The notes: generated from the letters alone by a model not told the origin. A DNA stretch of 64,000 bases from Caprella mutica (GCA_947561585.1 CANNZV010000430.1:62001-126000), one strand, 5' to 3'. Positions 12,129 through 27,200 are shown, counted from the stretch's first letter. Numbers and translations: made by a program.

Positions 12129-12250
12129 TTAACAAGAAGGGATGTTGTCGTAGAGTTCCAGCTCCTCCTCTTTAGACGGGCCTCTCCCCCCTGGTGGGTC
12201 CTCTTGATTCACTCTTGCCACCAGACTGCCAACTGCCTTCTCCAGGTCGC
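12129..12250 (-). CDS. Dys: Dystrophin exon 17 (C-terminus and stop)
   Basis: The acceptor is TTTTTTTCCACCAG, phase 1, matching exon 16. [18 protein letters not shown] resembles the DDLG-A-ESLV tail of other dystrophins; the exon ends [13 protein letters not shown] with TAA at 12131-12129. A small exon between 16 and 17 cannot be excluded, but none is needed for phase. Confidence 0.85.
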
Positions 12251-15200
12251 CTGGTGGAAAAAAATATTGTCAGAAAAAAATACAAAATTGTCAAAAAAAT
12301 TAAAAACAAAAAATCAACAAATTTCATTGAATTAATAAGGCAGTTTATTAAAGAGTTCAACATCTTTTTCTACTAATCTTGACACCAACGTTAAAATGAA
12401 AAGAGTACAAGGGACTTTGTAGAAGCAGTCAAAAAGGAAAGTGGACAAAGTCCCCTACCACTAGTCACTGACAAGAGTTCATGGAGGCAAAAGAGCTACT
12501 CTGTGATTCTAATCAGAAAAATTGGGACAATTAGTCATAGGCACACAGGGGAAAAAAATCATGAAATTGCATAAAGACACACACACCAAAATGTGTTAAG
12601 TTGACACACTTTGAATTACCAAAACATGAAGAAAATTAGAAATGAAACTAAATATTGAATTGATTGGAAATTAGTATTATAATAATGGTTGTTTTAAATT
12701 CTCGCTGTTAACTTTATTTACATCTATTGGTGGTTGTTTTAACCCTTCACTGTGCACTTTTTCAAAACAATTAAATATAATATCAGTCAGTGAAGGGTCC
12801 TGTAACACTACATATCTCACCATCCTGAAGATCCTCTGTAAGGAGCTGCATGTAACACAGAAAGAGTGTTACAATGTAACATTACAGTACGTTAGGTAGC
12901 TTAAAAGATACACCAAGTAGCCTATAGTTAAAGATAGAACTAAAGGGCTGTACACACGTAGGATTTTTTAAGACTTTCCACCAGACTTTTTGCTAAGCTC
13001 CTCCTACTTTTTCTACGAGAATATAAGAAAAAACTATATAACAATTATTTATTTCAGATGGTATCCATGATACTTGCAGGTATCATGGGTACCAACTAAA
13101 AAGATTAATAATATCGTTTTTTCTTATATTCTCGTAGAAAAAGTAGGAGGAGCTTAGCAAAAAGTCTGGTGGAAAGTCTTAAAAAACTCTACGTGTGTAC
13201 GGCCTTAAAAGCTTAAATATAGTTTGAAGATACAGTAAGTTTATTATTTACATCTCAAAACTACAAGAATTAAGCCTTTATCGTTTTTGTGTTCATATTT
13301 AGACACTTTATAAGCTGGATATTAAAAAAAAAATGACTGAACGATGAAGAGTTAATGTAAATTAAGTTTATAGTTCAATTAACTCAGTATTTAACTGTGC
13401 AATAAGTTCACTTAAAATTAGAGGGTATATTATTAAATTGATATAAAAACAGTCAAAAGACTATACTCCATTTAATGTGAGAGGATGAATAAATAAACTA
13501 TTGAAAATTAACAGAAAGGAAAAGTAGAAGAAAGTGTTCAACACATTGAGTACGAGATGGTATATAATATATACCACATGGTATACATTATATACCACAT
13601 GGTATACATTATATACCACATGGTATACATTATATACCACATGGTATACATTATATACCACATGGTATATAATATATACCACATGGTATATAATATATAC
13701 CACATGGTATACATTATATACCACATGGTATTTATTATATACCATGTGGTATACTTCTTGTAACAGAATCATATTTTAACATGAAATGAAGCGATTTAAA
13801 CACCAATTCAACTGTCCTATCTTGACATCAGAGTGCAGTAATTACAGTTAGTTCGATACTGCACTCAGTCGTAGTCAATGTGTAGTTAACAGAATATTAA
13901 TAAAGAGCATTAGAAATAAAATAGTTAAATTTGTTTCGTTAAAGCCGTGTCCACACTATCAACCTTTAGTTCGTAGCTCATGAATGACAAACATTAAAGT
14001 ATACTTTCACTGTCCACAACATAGCAGAGTTTGCGAAATATTTCAGTCATCCAAGGATATAATTATTAGGTATTTAAATCAATTTAATAGAGTTGTAGGT
14101 AGATAATTAAGTGAATAAAAACTAGTAATTTAATGTTATTTGCCTTATTAATTATAAGGATGTGTTTGGAATTTGTCAATAGCTGAAAATACAGTTTTGT
14201 CTTTTCTTGTGATTGACAACAAAATGGACGAACAAAAAGGGTGTGGACGCAGCTTTAAGTACCTAACTAAAAACACCAAATAGCTTTTCTACTTCCATGA
14301 GCATGCAATGAGGCGATGCAGAGTGAGGTATGGCTGAAAACAATTTCAGAAAAATCAGACACAAATAGAGAAAATAATCAATTACCAAATCTTAACAAGT
14401 TACCGTTAGACTTTTACAATTTTTCCATCAATGCTATTTTCAGAATTTTGGATAAACACGGAAATTTAATATGTTTGGTAATTGTTTATTCATTCATCAA
14501 TATAAAGTCATAGAAAAGTTTTTTCAATCTACGAATCACTCGTTTTAACAGTTGTTAACACTTTATCTGCGTATCCGGGACACATGTGTACCAACAAGTA
14601 TATTACAGTGTACTGGATTAATGACTTTAAAGGGAAAAACCCCGATAATTTAAAAATTGAAAAAAAAATTTTTTTGGTAGTTTGAAAATTCTAAAAATTG
14701 GAAAAAAAAATTTTGGTAGTTTGAAAATTTACAAAATTAGATTTTGTTTGTAAATCAATCAAAAATTTAAATAATTGAAAAAAAAAATTCGTTAAATAAA
14801 AAAAAAATTGGAAACAAAAAATCCAAAAACATTTTTTGGTAAATCGAAAATTTTCAAAATTTAAAGGAAAAAAAATTACGGTAGCTAAATCAAAATTCAC
14901 AAAATTGTAGCAATGAAGAGTTGTTGATACTGGGTAAATCTAGATAGGCAAATAAGGTGTTAAAGAGCAAAGTGACTTGTACCTGCTCTCGTAAAGAGGT
15001 TCCCCACGTGGGGTACATTGCCCATTGGCGGTGGTGGGGGCCTGACGTATTCGGTCATTTGATCCAATCCCTCATAGGAGGTTTGGGCCACCGTCCCTGC
15101 TGTTATAAGACTTTTCAACACCTTTCTAGATTATCCCATGTAACCCTTAACGACTCAGGTGGACGAAATTGTTACATAACTTTCAATATTATTAATACAT

Positions 15201-18200
15201 TTGACTAAAAATAGATATTGTATGAATATTCTTCACCGTAAGAGTTCATCCCTAGTGGATTATTATTTGTATCACTTAATCATTTATAACTTCCATCAAT
15301 TGATAATTTTGGGAAGAGTTGTTCTGAAGCTTTCACACTACTTCAAATCATCCAAATGTTCAATTTCTTTAAAAGTCCTTTTCATCGTTAAGGGTCACAG
15401 GAGTCACAGAGTTACAATAACGGTACACAGTGGATGCTCACAATAACGTTAGTGTTACCTCTAGTACATACCCTTACTGTTAAAAACAATGACGTAATAG
15501 TAATTTAAAGAATGAGAAAAATTTCGAACGGTAAACTGCTTTTCGGAACAATTTTCAGTATAGAGACAAATTGAATAGAGAAACTATCTAACATTATGAA
15601 CATTTATAAATCCTTAATCCTACTTTTCATTAAGTTTATCCTTGCTGAAGTTTTATCTCTTCAATAATTTGGGAATGGAGAAACAAATCAAGATATGTGA
15701 ATTGTATTTACATTTTATTTCACTGAATCAGAAAATATTTGGTTAATTTCACCCTAAAAATTTCAGTTCCGAAAATCAGTCGAACCTTAGAAAGAGAGAT
15801 ATGAATTATTTCCTATTCGAACAGGACATGGAAGAATTTCATGCGAATAGAAAGCTAGCAAGAACTTTTCCTATCCCCTGATGCATGTAAAACTAACGAC
15901 CGCCCGTTTCACACTGGCTTTTTTTAATACGGAGGAAAAAAAGCTCTTCTTAAAATGCGTTTCACAATTACATTTTTTTTTATCGCTGAAAGAAAAATTT
16001 AATGTGATTTTTCCTTCAGCGATAAAAAAATGCAAGTATGAACACATTTTGAGAAGAGCTTTTTCCCGCGGTGTTAAAAAACGCAAGCGTACCTAAGGTA
16101 ATTCGTCTCACCTTTGGCTGGATGACCGTTAACCTTAGCAGGTGAATCTGTGGCTAGTTGACTTGCTGTCACTGATTTGGTCTGGAGAGTGTTGGACTTA
16201 TTGGGTGAACCACCATTCTGAAAATAAGACTGGGGTTACATATTTGGTTTTAAACTGTTCTTAATTTTCCCAATATTAGTTGATAACTTTTGTTTTAATT
16301 AATTCATTCTTTCCATTCTTTTTTAATTTTAAGTTTTTTATCATTAAACTAATTTTATATTTTTACAAATTTTCTCTACATTTTCTCTCCTTTTTTTAGA
16401 TCTCCCATTTTTGGTTGACTTTAATTTTTTCAAAACTTTTTTCAAATTATGAAGTTTTTCAAATTTACAAGAAATTTCCCTAAGATTTCTTGATGTTTTT
16501 TCAGAATTATTGGTTAACTTTTCAATTTCAGAAGATATTTCCTAATATTTGGTTCCTTTTTTTTAAAGTTTTTAGATGACTTTAACTTTTTCAAAACAAT
16601 CCTCCACACTCTTTTCTTATCAATTTTTTCCACCCATTCTCCCCATACCTGTTATTTCCCTATATTTTTTGTTTAAAAAGAAGATATCACCCTCACCTGA
16701 GTGAGTAGTTGCATTTAAATTTTCCTTTTATATTACTTTAATTTTTTTCAGATTTGAAAAAAAAAAATTATTAAATTTTTTTTTCAAATTTGAGTTTTTT
16801 CAATTTTATAATGTTTTTTTGTTTGTTATTTCTATCTAAACTATCAAAAATACAAAACATCACTCACCTGAGTGAGTAGTTGCCTCAGTCTTTGCAGCTG
16901 TGCCTCAAGCTGATTGTTGTGTTGCTCCAGTATGGTCATGCGGGCCTCAAGCCTCCCCTTGTGTTGCCTCAGCAGCCTGGCTTCAGCGAGCATCTCAGCC
17001 TCAGAGCGAACAGGCGAGCCTCCCGAACCTACCGAGTCAGAGGTTACATTTATAAATTGGAAAAAAGTGTATGAAATAAAGATATAATTATAAAGAAAAC
17101 TAAAAAAATGGAAAATCAAGTATTCAAAACATATATTTTTCTAAGTTGATATTTGTTAATTTTAGAATGAAAGTTTAGCAAATAAATCTTTAACAAAAAA
17201 TCATCTACCGTAAAAATCACCAGAATAAAATTAATAATTTCGAATTGTTTAGTTGCATAGAGGGTTTTTGGGGGTGGAACATTACCTTGGCCAGACTGTT
17301 GGAAAGCATCTGCAGGGTCCTGCTGCAATTTCAGACTCTCATACTCTGCCTGCAGTGCCTGATTTTCTTCTTCCAACTCTCTGTGAATTTAAAGAAAAAG
17401 TAAAGTTGAGGGAACCTAGACATTTGGAAAGTACTAATGTATTGAATATATGTATTATGTTTTGGAATTGGTATTTACCGAATCATCTGCTCGAGTTCGT
17501 CTTTCTGGTCTGCGTCTACCGCAGCCATGACTTGTAGGGGGGATTTCGGTACCGGTAGATTGGCGGCGTTACCGTCGCCAGTAGTTAGCGACTGACAATA
17601 TTGCGCTATCAGCCCGTGTTCATCCTCACTAAAAAAAATCAAATATTTCTTTAAATTAATTTTTTTTTTAATGAATCATATTCAGTTAACAATTTCGTTA
17701 AGTAGGCCAATTACGTCATTTAAGGTTCAGAATATATAGTCAAATTTAAACCACGTGATATAAAAGTGATGTAGCAGTTATTGCCAACTGGCACAATGCT
17801 GCTAATTTTCTAACATGTCAAAAAGAAGGTCGTACACGTTAAAAAAAGTCTTCACACGTGCAAATATGTATAATCTCAAAATTACTTTAGCAGCAATGTC
17901 AACTTTAACACCATATTTCCTAACTGTTTGACTTTATTATATTTTCCCCACCTGTCCGGTGTCGAATTTGAGTTTGTTCTGAGTTCGACTTCAGCCAGTC
18001 TAGAGGCGTACTGTTCCAGTCTGTTATGCATGTCCGCGCCCCCTGCATGTTGGGGGGAAGGGGAGGGGGACTCGAGAGGGTCACCCTGGGGGGGGGGGGG
18101 GGCGCACAGATTAGTGAAGTAATCGAAAAATTAAGAAAAGAGTTTGTAAGAAATTCTACCTAGACTGTTAAAATAATTATGTTTAATTAAATTCAAGTCC

Positions 18201-21200
18201 ACTACAACTCCTTCATGAATTCATCCTATTATTGTTTTTTTTTAATATCTGAAAAAATTTAACATTTTTCAATTTCGTTTTACCATTTACGATTTTTTTT
18301 TAATTTAAATTTTTTTGAACATTTTTAATTTTCAACATATTTTAACATTCTTATTTTTAACCAAGTGAATCATCTGAGTTGAAGTAAATGATGTCTCCAA
18401 TAGAAAGACTCACCTCCAGCACGGTCTGTACGGGTAGGTACCCTTTCTTCGTGTGTTTCTGCAGAGATCTCTTGGATTTGAACTTATTCTTCAGGGCTTT
18501 CGTAAAGTCTTTCATTTCGTCACCAGCTTTCGTCTGAAAAGGTAAAATCTTCGGTAATAATAATCAGAGGACACGTCAACCGATCAATTCATATTACCGA
18601 TCAATCCATATTACCGATCAATCCATATTACCGTACAATCTAAATTATCATTTATTTTTTCTTTACTTTATATTTTTTCTTTTTTTCCATATTCAATCCT
18701 GAAATAACTCAATAATTTAGTAAATTCATTCATTAACTATATATTAAACTCTTCATGTTATTTCAGATAAATGTTTTTAGCCTGATGATGAAAAAAGTAT
18801 TTTTTCGAAACGTTGCAACATTTTAACTCTTGTCATTTTTTTTTTAAATAAAAATCTCAAATGCCCACTCAAAAGTTTTTAACCATCTGGTTGTCGAAAA
18901 TTATTTTAAAAATATCAACTAATGAAATTAAACACCTATTCAGAAACTTGGAAAAAGCATCCATAAAAGTATTAACTCTAAAGGCTCATCGACGTTTCAA
19001 TGAAACTTGCATCAATAATAACCTGTTGCCTTCCTACACTGAAATTAATTAATTGAAGACTATGGTTCCACTCACCGCAGTGCAGTACTCGTGCATCGGA
19101 TGGGTCACTTTGTGGCTCTTGGAACTCCTTCCCTCGAAGAAGCACTGCTGACACATGTCGAAACCGATACACTTCAGACATCTGTACCTTAGGCCCGTCA
19201 GAGGGTACTTCTTGCAGATGTTGCACTTCACCTGGTCGAGAAAGGGGGTATTAATTGGGGGAATGAAGTGGTGGAACAGGAGGATTGGTAGGATAACAGG
19301 AGGATTGGTAGGGGATCAAGAGTGACGAACACTAAACAAAAGGAAAGTTAGTTTAGTGTTGGAAATAGACTGGGAATTAATTAAGAAGTGGTCACTATAA
19401 GTGGCATGGTCGCTATATTAGTTGTTATATACAAGTGCTAACCCCTTTATGGCATCTTTTGACTCACCATATGCTGGATGCCTTCACTGGCTGCCACCCT
19501 ATGCAGCACCGCTAACCACACCAAAGATTGGGGCTCTTGTGACACCCATGAGAGGAAGTGAACAGCCTGGGGGTGGAAAATAACTTTTACAATGTTGTAA
19601 GCAAGTACAGGAATTTACTTTCCTTATTTGTTCTTTATAAATTATTTTATGTATTAAAACATATTACATCATTGCATACTAAACTTGGTTAGCTTACCCC
19701 TAAAATGATTGTTACGTACCTAAATTTTCTTACTTATTTTAGTTTAAATTGAATAGCTATAGTTTATTGGATTCCTAATTAATATGACACCTCTCTATCT
19801 TCTATGGCCACTCTCTATCTTCTATGGGCCCACCTTATCTTCTATGGGCCCACCTTATCTTCTATGGCCCCACCATACCGTCTCATTTCTCACCTCTATA
19901 TTTTCCCGATCTTTTCCTGCTTTGGTAAAGCAGCTCCTTACACTGGGCTCGATGTTAGACCCCCCGAAAGCGGCAACTTCCCCCATTTGACGTGGAACCT
20001 ATGAGGGGGGGGGGATAATTCATTAGTATGCTATCTGACAGCTCAGATAAGAATTCAATAATGATTTTTTTTTTAATAATTTCAATTTTAGAGTAAATTA
20101 GTTTTTATTTAGTAAATTATATAGCTAGAAAATGTATTCATAAATTTTTTTGGACGGTTTACTAATTTCATATTTCCAAAAAGAAACTTTACTAATCGTA
20201 ATTCTTGTAGATATTTTACTATGGGTCTGGGTGCACCATGATAAATTAAACATAGTATTAATATCAATATTCTTTCAATATCCCAGGAATAAATTTTTCT
20301 TTCTCTACTGAATCAGTTCTTTACCTAATTAATTCACATGTGGGTTGATTTTACCTGCACACAGTCGTGGAGTAGCAGACCAAGTTTACGCTGATCTACC
20401 AGTCTGTTTGGGTCAGCGATGAGTCGGAACATATCTGAGGGTGGAGAGGTGGCAGATATAATTATCATATCTTAGGGTCCACAAATAAAAAATATGCAGA
20501 CAAATTTAAATGAGAAAGATGAACCAAAATTCAAATTACAACAGTTACAGGAACAAGCCTCTTGAGGTCTGAAAATTTTGAACTATGTGATAACAAAAAA
20601 TTAAAATTACAACAGTTCTATCAACCACAGAGATCTTATGGATAGAACAACCACTTGGGTATAAAAACTAATGAATATGGTGAAACCAGACTGTCCAAAT
20701 TACAACAGTTCACAGTAGCCTCTTGGGACCAAGTACTCACATCGATACTTCTCCTCAAGATGTCCCCTACACAAACACACGAGTCCCACTCTGAATGACA
20801 GCACCCGCATTTGTCCTGTCCTTTGACTGTCGTACACGTTCAACAGCCAGTTCAGGCACATGTCCGTGGTGAGGCTGGAGTTGATATCGGGTCTATCGGC
20901 TCCTATTCTCCCGTAAAGGGTAGATAGAACAACCACCATGTCAGACACATCTATCAACCTGTCGTTCTGTCCTCGGAGACCATGTTCATCGAACACGTCC
21001 GTCACCATTTGAAGATTGGCATCATCGACTGTGAAAAAAAGATAAGAATTAAACGGTTGAATTGAAATTTTATTATTTTAAATATGGTAGACTATAATTA
21101 CAACTATTGGTGGTTGTTTTAACCCTGTTTTAACCAGTTTGCCCACCACCATCCCTCAGTACACCAATGTCAAACTCACGTGCTAGTTTTTTCTGCAGTG

Positions 21201-24200
21201 TCCGCAGTTTAGCGGCAGTTCTGTAGGCAGAGAATTTTATGTGGTTGAGGTCCGCCAGCGAGTCCAGTAACTGCATCATCTCAGGATGGTCCCAGTACGT
21301 TGTTTCTTGGGCGTGGCTGTCAAAAACAAAAGAGCAATTAATGACCTTTGACCCGATCGTTTCCAAAATCTAATCAAATGGCTCCTATATATAATGACCA
21401 AATTTCAGGCAATTTGGTTGAATACTTTTTGAGTTAAGCGAATAACAAGATGATGAATGAATAAATGCCGACCAAAATATAACCGTCCACTATTTGCAAA
21501 GGTAATGAGGCCAGTTAGTAGGAAATACTAACTGGCTCTCCGTCTGTCTGTCCGTCACACTAAACCTAATAATACGCTTGGCAACCAGTTGAGTATCAAA
21601 TTATTCCGATATCAGTTCAATTAATGGTTTCAGTAAATTTTGTTTTCTTCAGTGGAAAATATTGGAGTAAAAGCGGAGTCAGGGATAATAATTATTGCAT
21701 AAATTGAACTACCATCAGTGAACATAAAATTGATGTGGTAAAAATACCATCAGTTTTCACAGCACGCGTACACCAGTTTACACATTTAATTTAAATAACA
21801 TCGCGTTAGTATACAGTATTGCGAAAGAGTGACATTAATTAAGTACATTAAGTGAGATTTATTAGATTTAAGGTAATTATCGGTGTGATTTATTTCTATT
21901 TTTAAACAGTAAATGTTTTTTTTTAATTATTCAAATAGTAATTAAATTGGGACTTGTAATTTTAAGATAAATTATTGCATTTTATACTTAAATTTGTCAG
22001 AAATATAATTATTACTATTATTTAATAACATTTGTTTTCTTCGGGTAATCAACATAATCGGTTGACAAAATTAAACTGTATTTTTTCAATAATTTGCTGA
22101 ATAGGGTTAATGCCGTATTATCAAACTGTTCCACATTTTCGATCATAGAAAAAATATTATAATATAACCTTATTTTAATAATTATTACACTATTGTTTCT
22201 CTAATGATTGGAAATATGTAACCGTCCGATAACTCGTAACATACCCTCCCAAAGTAAGTTGGTACCTGAGTATAACCAACTAAAGTAGTTATAGCTACTA
22301 TGGGCAACACAGTAGAGCTATCTATTAATAGTACAGCATATGCAATGTTTACAGAGTAGCTTTCACGCCACCACAAACACACATCAAAAGTAACTCTTGG
22401 TAGAAGTTAAACACTTTAGATTTAGATGTAGATTAACATCTAAGGAAATAATCATAATAAATAGTAAAACGAACGTAAATACCGTGGTGGAAAATTAAAA
22501 TGTTGCTCTGATCCGAATGAGTAAGAAGATTGAAATATGTTTATATATGATATCTTAACCACTAGATATCATATCTTATGCATTAAATATGATGTCTTGA
22601 CCGCTAGATATATTCCATTCAATAGATATAATACCTTAACCATTAAATATGAGCCAGTTAGTAGATATGACATCTTATCCACTATGGTATATGCCTCTCA
22701 ATAGATATGATATCTCTACCACAAGATATATTTTCCCCACTAGATATAACATCTTTCTCATTAGATATGATATCTTAGCCACTAGATATAATATCCCACC
22801 CCTATCTACACTCACTTTATGTAATAAGGCACTTTGTTCATAGCTACGGATCTGTACCACTAGATATGACATCTTAAGCACTAGATATGATATCCTTCCA
22901 ACTAGAAATGATTACTAAGCCACTAGATATATCCCACTCATTAGATACACTCACTTTATATAATAAGGCACTAGATATAAATATCTTAACCCCTAGATAT
23001 GATATCTCACTTTATATAATAAGGCACTAGATATAAATATCTTAACCCCTAGATATGATATCTCACTTTATATAATAAGGCACTTTGTTCGTAGCTACAG
23101 ATCTCTCCCAGGGCGCAGTCACGGAGGTAGCAAGTTGCGCAGCTGTGAGCGGAGTGATGTCACGGGACCTGCCGGCCACCTGCGAAAATAGAAAGGTAAT
23201 TTTTACAATATTAAGTTCAGTAAGGTAAGTTACGAATTATCAGTCAGTTTCACATCTTCGGTCATATGAGAAAAAACGATACAATAATTATTTTATTTTA
23301 ATTGGTATCCATGATACCAATTAAAATTATTATTAATATTAAATCGTTTTTTCTCATATGACCGAAGATGTGTACTGACCGATAATTCGTGACTTAACCT
23401 AAATGAAAAATTTAACTTGATTGTATTTAATTACGTATACTATCACACAGATCGAAATGTTATTTTAGAACTGGTGTATTTTCCCGTTAAAAATAACGGG
23501 AAGTCATCAATACCAATATATTACCCGTTATTAGGTCACTTTTAATGAATTCTATTAAAATAATTAAATTTTCTGCATAGTCTAATTTATTTTATAGATA
23601 AAATACATTTAAAAATTGAATAAAAACAAAGGAATTCAAATATCAAGTCAATATATTCCCGTGCGTATCATAGTTACATTCTTTATGATTAAAATCCGTC
23701 GTGAAAAGCGGACACCAAATAAATAAATAAACAAACTAAGGAAATTATTAGTATAGAGAGATTTATCTAGATTTTGTGAATTTAGATATGAATAAAAATT
23801 AAATACAGATTTTTTAGTAGCTAGATCATGATTTTTTTATTGAAGATAAAGATATTCACACATTCAAAATCAAACTATTTTAATCATTCGCACCATTTTT
23901 TCCGGGATTTCAACATCGCACAGTTTCCGGATTAGCGGAAAAAAATCCCGTAAAATCACTGCTCACCTGTCTCCACCGTTCGTTGGTGGATCCTTCCAGT
24001 CCCTTCCACCGGGTGTTCAACCGGTGGAGGCTGGTGCTCATCTCGGTTGACAGGGGTACATTGTGGGCACTGAAGCGGGCAGCCTGGTCATTGACATCGT
24101 CTATGCCCCTTTGAAGGTCCGCCAGACTCTCCCGGAATTTCTGAAAGGCAAGGGGCAGGAGGAAAAAAATAATGTAAAAATAAAATTGAAAATATAGAAA

Positions 24201-27200
24201 ACCTATAAAATAAAAACCTAAATATTTTTTATCGTAATTATCCAGAAAGACATGATAGGATGATAGATTAATTGAAAATTCTTAATAATGAAGAGAAAGC
24301 GGTCCTTCAAATAGTGACACGAAATTCCAGTCTCAGAATTATAAATGACCTCTCAAAATAAATGACCGTTATGTAGTTTGCTGTATACGCTAGTTTGTTG
24401 TACTGCACACTTCATGACTGTTTAATGACCTGGCAGGGGTGTTTTATACATCAAATTTATAAGTTTTATTTATACCTGAGACCGAATACTCCGATACTGA
24501 GATTTCCTGGAACTCCTTCAAATATATTACAAAAATAAAGAAAAAATTTAAAAGTTAATCGAACCCCCATTCCTCCATTTTAAGTTCTAATATGTTATAT
24601 TCAAATTCTTGGTAGTCTTTCTTGCTATACTCACTCTGATGTGTAACTAAATACTTTGATTTATTAACAGAGTACATAAGAAATGTACATAAAAAGTGTG
24701 AACTATTAAAGTATGAACTAAGTAACTATATACCGTATATACTTATATCATATTGTATTTAAAAAGTACAATTCATATACACTGAAACTCCTGAGTTATG
24801 CAGTATTTGTTCCTTCATAACTCAGGTGCACTAGTTAGTTTTCTAAGATTACATAGAAAACTATGGTCATTGAGGGATAACTATGGCGCAATTCTTGAGG
24901 AAAATAGTTTTCTATATTTCAAACATAGAAAACGTTTTTAAACTCAAGTGCTTTTCATAACTCAGGTCCCCATTACTCGAGTGTTTTACAAGTTAGAAGA
25001 TTAACTGAACTGAATTTTGAATCTTTTCAATTTTCTAGCATTTTTAAAGTTTTTAAATACTCACAGTGACATCTCCAACATGTTGGTCGGCCATTGACTG
25101 ATCCTGGGGCACAGGTCCCCACGCGGAAAGGGTTTTCTCAGCCTCATCCAGTCTGTTGTCCACATCCTCAACAGTCTTTTGCAACACACCGAGTTTCTGA
25201 GGAGAAAAAAGAAAGAGGTTAAAAGGGGCAAATTACTTCTGGTACAATCAATATTGTCCCAATATTGGGGTAATGTTGTAACAATATTGGGGTAATGTTG
25301 TCACAATATTGGGGTATGTTGTAATAATATTGGGGCAATGTTGTAACAATATCGGGGTAATATTGTAACAATATTGGGGTAATGTTGTAACAGTATTGGG
25401 ACAATGTTGTAATAATATTTGGGCAATGTTGTAACAATATTAGGGCAATGCTGTAACAAGAATGGGACAATGTTGTAACAATATCCGAGCAATGTTGTTA
25501 AATAATAATATATATTACACGATTATATTGTTAATATAAATAATATATATTTTAATAGAATATATAAGTCTATATGATTATTATACACATAAAATAAAAA
25601 TAATAATAAATTTAAGTAATAGCCTTATGATAATGATACTCTTAAAGAATAATGATATAAATTAATAATAACATTGAAATCACGAATAAAAGACATCATT
25701 CAACTTATTATATTTAAAAGAAAAGAAACATTATTATATTATCTAGGTTTATTATTTACCAATGAAGTAACGGTACCTCCCAGTGAGTACCAATAAAGTA
25801 ACGGTACCTCCCAGTGAGTACCAATAAAGTAACGGTACCTCTCAGTGTGTACCAATAAAGTAACGGTACCTCTCAGTGTGTACCAATAAAGTAACGGTAC
25901 CTCTCAGTGTGTACCAATGAAGTAACGGTACCTCTCAGTGTGTACCAATAAAGTAACGGTACCTCTCAGTGTGTACCAATAAAGTAACGGTACCTCTCAG
26001 TGTGTACCAATAAAGTAACGGTACCTCTCAGTGAGTACCAATAAAGTAACGGTACCTCTCAGTGAGTACCAATAAAGTAACGGTACCTCTCAGTGAGTAC
26101 CAATAAAGTAACGGTACCTCTCAGTGAGTACCAATAAAGTAACGGTACCTCTCAGTGAGTACCAATAAAGTAACGGTACCTCTCAGTGAGTACCAATAAA
26201 GTAACGGTACCTCTCAGTGAGTACCAATAAAGTAACGGTACCTCTCAGTGAGTACCAATAAAGTAACGGTACCTCTCAGTGAGTACCAATAAAGTAACGG
26301 TACCTCTCAGTGAGTACCAATAAAGTAACGGTACCTCTCAGTGAGTACCAATAAAGTAACGGTACTATCAGTTGGTACACCATTAGGTTCACAGTGCACC
26401 ATAGGGTGGGTACACAGTGAACCACAGGGGTACACAGTGAACCACAGGGGTACACAGTACACCATAGAGGTACACAGTGCACCATATGGTCTCACTCTAT
26501 AAGGTAAGATGTTTTTGGGGTCAACTGATAAAAAACAGAGAAAGAAAACATTGGTGACAGTACCTATCATAATACTAAGTATTATTGAATATTAACAATA
26601 CATATATTAACCTTTTATGCACCACCGTTATTTTGGGAGGACATTAGAAAAACATCAAAAAGTGTCTCAATTTGCTCCGTATAATCACATTCTAGCAGAA
26701 GAAGCGTTAAAATAAATGTAGGTAATGTCACACAATCATTCGAGATTTAGAACATACAAAGTTATACCCAAAAAACGTTAGACTTTTAAAATTAGTGATT
26801 TTGCTAAAACATATTCTATATTAAAATGGTTATGACTAATATTGATCTATCAGAAAATTAATTCCGGTATACAATATTCCTTGAACGATAAAAGGATATT
26901 ATTAAACAAAAACTTTATGTGTGTAGTATGGCAGTTAACACACTAATGATAAACTCAAGTGTGTAGAGTGACAAGTAACACACTAATGATATTAACTTAT
27001 ATCATAATGTAGCCTATTATCACTTCAGTGTACCTATTTATTTAGTACAATGTACCTATTTAACACAGTGTCCCTATTTAACACAGTGTACCTATTTAAC
27101 ACAGTGTACCTATTTAACACAGTGTACCTATTTAACACAGTATACCTATTTAACACAGTGTACCTATTTAACACAGTGTACCTATTTAACACAGTGTCCC

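Noticed and set aside
15871..16096. Two similar 71-codon ORFs on opposite strands
   Set aside because: They are produced by the arms of one hairpin element.
24430..24520. Possible micro-exon between dystrophin exons 2 and 3 (minus strand, about 40 bases ending GTCTCAG|GTATAA)
   Set aside because: Its acceptor is weak, its length is not a multiple of three, and exons 2 and 3 already join in phase 0 to give a continuous spectrin-like segment.
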